Assembly: GCA_900556975.1 (NCBI GenBank) | Contig: USQZ01000001.1 | Location: forward strand, 1-64,000 | Length of the DNA stretch: 64,000 bases | Source of the DNA: an uncultured Clostridium sp. | Lineage (GTDB): Bacteria; Bacillota; Clostridia; TANB77; CAG-508 | Reading direction: 5' to 3' | Notes under the pieces: model-generated | Databases searched by the model: none | What the model was told of the DNA's origin: nothing | Seen by the model: only the letters and a program-made list of their open reading frames with translations | Shown here: one piece after another, positions 61,686 through 64,000 of the stretch | Layout of the letters: every line of letters starts with the position of its first letter | Numbering within the stretch: the first letter of the stretch is position 1 | Translations under genes and position numbers: made by a program

Positions 61686-63909
61686 ATGTTTGCTTCAATT
61701 TTAATTAATACTAATGCAAAGGAATTGAATAGAGTTTTTGATTATGTGGTTCCAAAGGAGTACGAGAATGTGATTTCTGTTGGGGCTAGAGTTTTTGTGC
61801 CATTTGGTAAGGGTAAGAATTTGTCAGAGGGGTATGTTGTAGATTTGATTGATTCTTCTGAATTTGCTAATAAGGAGATTGCGAGTATAGAGGACTCTAT
61901 TTTAACAGAGGATAATGTGGAACTTGCTAAATTGATGGCTCAGAAGTATTTTTGTAATGTTGCAGATTGTATTAAATTAATGTTACCTCCAGGTGCTTCA
62001 AAAAAGGATTTGGATAAAAGGGTTAAAGATAAGACTGCTAGATTTGTTTATTTAAATAAAGAAAAAAATGAGATAAGATTTGATATAGATAATAATATTA
62101 AGAGCGATAAGCATAAAAAATTGTTGGAGTTTTTGCTTGAAAATGATGGGTTTGATGTTACAGATTTAGAGACTATTACTGAAGTTAGTAAGGGGATAAT
62201 GAAGACCTTAGAGAAAAATGGTTATATAAAATTTGTTTATGAAAAGGTAAATAGAAATCCGTTTGCTCATAAAAATATTGAAAGAGATTCTAAGCTTGAA
62301 CTTAATGATGAACAACAATCGGTTTATGATCAGGTTGAGTTTATGATTGAAAATGAAGAGTTTGCGGAGTTTTTATTGAAAGGAATTACTGGTTCTGGAA
62401 AGACAGAAGTGTATTTACAAGTTATTGAAAAGGCTTTGAGTATGGGAAAAAGGGCAATGGTGCTTGTTCCAGAGATTTCTCTTACACCTCAAATTGTTGA
62501 TAGGTTTTTAGCTAGATTTGGTGATTGTGTTGCTGTTTTGCATAGCAAATTGTCAGATGGTGAGAGGTTTGATGAGTGGAATAAAATTAAAAATGGTGAG
62601 GCTAAAATTATAATTGGCGCTCGTTCAGCTATTTTTGCTCCTATAGAAAATTTAGGGATAATTATTATTGATGAAGAGCATGATAATTCATATAAATCTG
62701 ATATGATACCACGTTATCATGCAAAAGATATTGCGAGATTTATTGCTAAAAAAAATAATATCCCTTTGATTTTAGGAAGTGCTACCCCTGATATTTGTGA
62801 TTATTATAAGGCTTTGAATCATGATAAGGAACTTGTTGAACTTACGAAACGTGCTAATAATGCTAGTTTGCCTAATATTGAAATTGTTGATATGAGGCAG
62901 GAGTTGGCTGTCCGGAAATAGGTCAATGTTTAGCTTGAAGTTGCAAGAAAAATTAGCTGAAAATTTGAAAAACAAAATGCAGACAATTTTATTTATAAAT
63001 AGAAGAGGTTTTTCAACATTTGTTATGTGTAGGGATTGTGGTTATGTTGTTAAATGTCCTAATTGTAATATTGCACTAACATATCATAGTTTTGGAAATA
63101 TGCTTAAATGCCATTATTGCGGACATGAGCAACCAGTTTTGAAAGTATGTCCAGAGTGTGGTAGTTCTAAAATAAAATATTTTGGAACTGGTACTCAAAA
63201 GGTTGAGAGTGAAATTTCGAAGTTATTTCCAGAGGCATCTACGATTAGAATGGATATAGATACTGTTAGTAAAAAGAATTCACATGAGAATATTTTAAGT
63301 AAATTTAAAAATGAGAATATAGATATTTTAATTGGAACACAGATGATTGTTAAGGGACATCATTTTCCAAATGTTACTTTGGTTGGTGTTATTGCTGCTG
63401 ATGGTACTCTTAATATTGGTGATTATCGTGCAGAGGAACGTACATTCCAGACTATTACTCAAGTTGCTGGTAGAGCTGGTAGAGGAGAACAAAAAGGTGA
63501 TGTTATTGTTCAGACTTATAATCCAGATAATTATGCTATTGTTTGTAGCAAAAATCAGGATTATGAAAAATTTTATGATGGTGAGATCATGCTTAGAAAA
63601 AGGTTGAATTATCCGCCTTTCTGCGATATAATACTTATCAGGGTTAATGGAGAGAACTTGGAAAATGTTAAAAAAGTTTCGGCAAAATTGTATGAAGAAT
63701 TGCTAAAAGAAAGAAATGAAAATTTACTGATTTATAAACCAGTTGCTTCACCTATTGATAAAATTCAGAATACATATAGATGGAGAATTATTATTAAAGG
63801 AAAGCTTAATAGAAAGGCAATTTATACGATAAATAGTGCTATAGGAAAATTAAAAAAGGTTAAAGATATTAATATAATTGTTGATACTAATCCAAGTAAT
63901 ATGATGTAG
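61686..63909 (+). CDS. priA: Primosomal helicase PriA, +1 frameshift at CGG-A
   Basis: A 740-residue PriA if one base is skipped at 62913. The N-terminal DNA-binding domain (1-105) precedes the helicase core with GITGSGKTEVYLQ (Walker A, near 233), VPEISLTPQIV, DEEHDNSYK (near 325) and GSATPDI. After the shift come FINRRGFS, eight zinc-binding Cys (CRDCGYVVKCPNC, CHYCG, CPECGS), VGVIAADGTLNIGDYRAEERTFQ and VAGRAGRGEQKGDV. The first frame stops at 62921, removing the zinc site and motifs V/VI. Skipping C gives AVGNRSMFS, matching the family's xGNRS. PriA restarts stalled forks and is rarely dispensable. It precedes def. Confidence 0.9.
62913..62915 (+). other. CGG-A frameshift site 4 (priA)
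   Basis: The zero frame reads GCT GTC CGG AAA TAG. Skipping the C gives GCT GTC GGA AAT AGG TCA ATG, or AVGNRSM, where GNRS is conserved in PriA. The zero-frame stop follows after a single codon. Confidence 0.92.
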
Positions 63910-63926
63910 AAGAGGAGAGAATTAAT

Positions 63927-64000
63927 ATGGCAATACGTAGTTTAAGATATGAAGGAGACGAAATTTTAAAGAAAAATTCAAGAAAAATTGAAGTAATTGA
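63927..64000 (+). CDS. def: Peptide deformylase, N-terminal part
   Basis: The first 24 codons (MAIRSLRYEGDEILKKNSRKIEVI) match the start of bacterial peptide deformylases, which remove the formyl group from new proteins. AGAGGAGAG precedes the ATG. The catalytic motifs lie beyond the window. def follows priA in many Bacillota. Confidence 0.85.
   Translation, partial: MAIRSLRYEGDEILKKNSRKIEVI

Noticed and set aside
3454..62915. Four independent sequencing errors or ordinary pseudogene mutations as the cause of the split genes
   Set aside because: Random indels would mostly hit homopolymers and different contexts. All four are an extra C before GGA, and they coincide with the only in-frame CGG codons in host-like genes. 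Errors are not fully excluded without raw reads, so this is kept as the test to run.

Overview
The window is low-GC, AT-rich DNA with closely packed genes, strong AGGAGG-type ribosome binding sites and classical sigma-A promoters. PolC (the Gram-positive replicative polymerase), the pyrH-frr-uppS-cdsA-rseP-polC cluster, the yicC-remA-rpoZ-gmk-priA-def cluster, a fused uracil permease/Upp and a dockerin-bearing glucosaminidase all point to Bacillota, class Clostridia, most likely an uncultured gut or anaerobic lineage. I cannot name the species. 

Layout. 1-5600: the 3' end of a tRNA-Gln, a nucleoside phosphorylase and a YgjP-type metallopeptidase, then a 2.5-kb cargo (hydrolase, small proteins) bracketed by two near-identical 1.16-kb direct repeats. 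5.6-12.5 kb: polyprenol/dolichol-type kinase, dxs, ylmH, a TetR regulator, an acyl-CoA synthetase and an unknown coiled-coil protein. 12.6-13.0 kb: tRNA-Met and tRNA-Tyr plus a duplicated tRNA-Tyr 3' end. 13-22.8 kb: HD protein, secreted C39-like/SH3 protein, an ECF sigma/anti-sigma pair with its own promoter, a DAPDH-like dehydrogenase, a secreted metallo-beta-lactamase-fold protein and a CNNM/HlyC transporter. 22.8-27.7 kb: M-box riboswitch and mgtE, mscL, clpC. 27.7-31.3 kb: uraA-upp fusion (minus strand) with an attenuator-like leader, then small membrane proteins. 31.3-40.8 kb: pyrH-frr-uppS-cdsA-rseP-(PH protein)-polC. 41-48.2 kb: recG, a TGS-uridine kinase and RNHCP genes, with three GC-richer orphan genes scattered between them. 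48.3-54.3 kb: U32 peptidase, glucosaminidase and a cell-surface protein. 54.8-64 kb: a fourth orphan gene, rsmE, GtrA, yicC, remA, rpoZ, gmk, priA and the start of def.

The most exciting signal concerns decoding. Four genes in the window (the cargo hydrolase, clpC, a membrane protein and priA) are each interrupted by exactly one extra base. In all four the reading frame runs into the codon CGG followed by A, and homology or continuity resumes exactly when the C is skipped and GGA (Gly) is read. A manual scan of every other host-like gene found no in-frame CGG at all; Arg is written AGA/AGG/CGT/CGC/CGA. CGG therefore appears to be an unassigned or unreadable codon that, before A, triggers +1 frameshifting or is read as a four-base CGGA glycine codon. 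Only four short, GC-richer orphan genes use CGG as an ordinary sense codon, which fits recent acquisition but is also the main complication for the model. Independent indel errors would not be expected to share one four-base motif and coincide with the only CGG codons.
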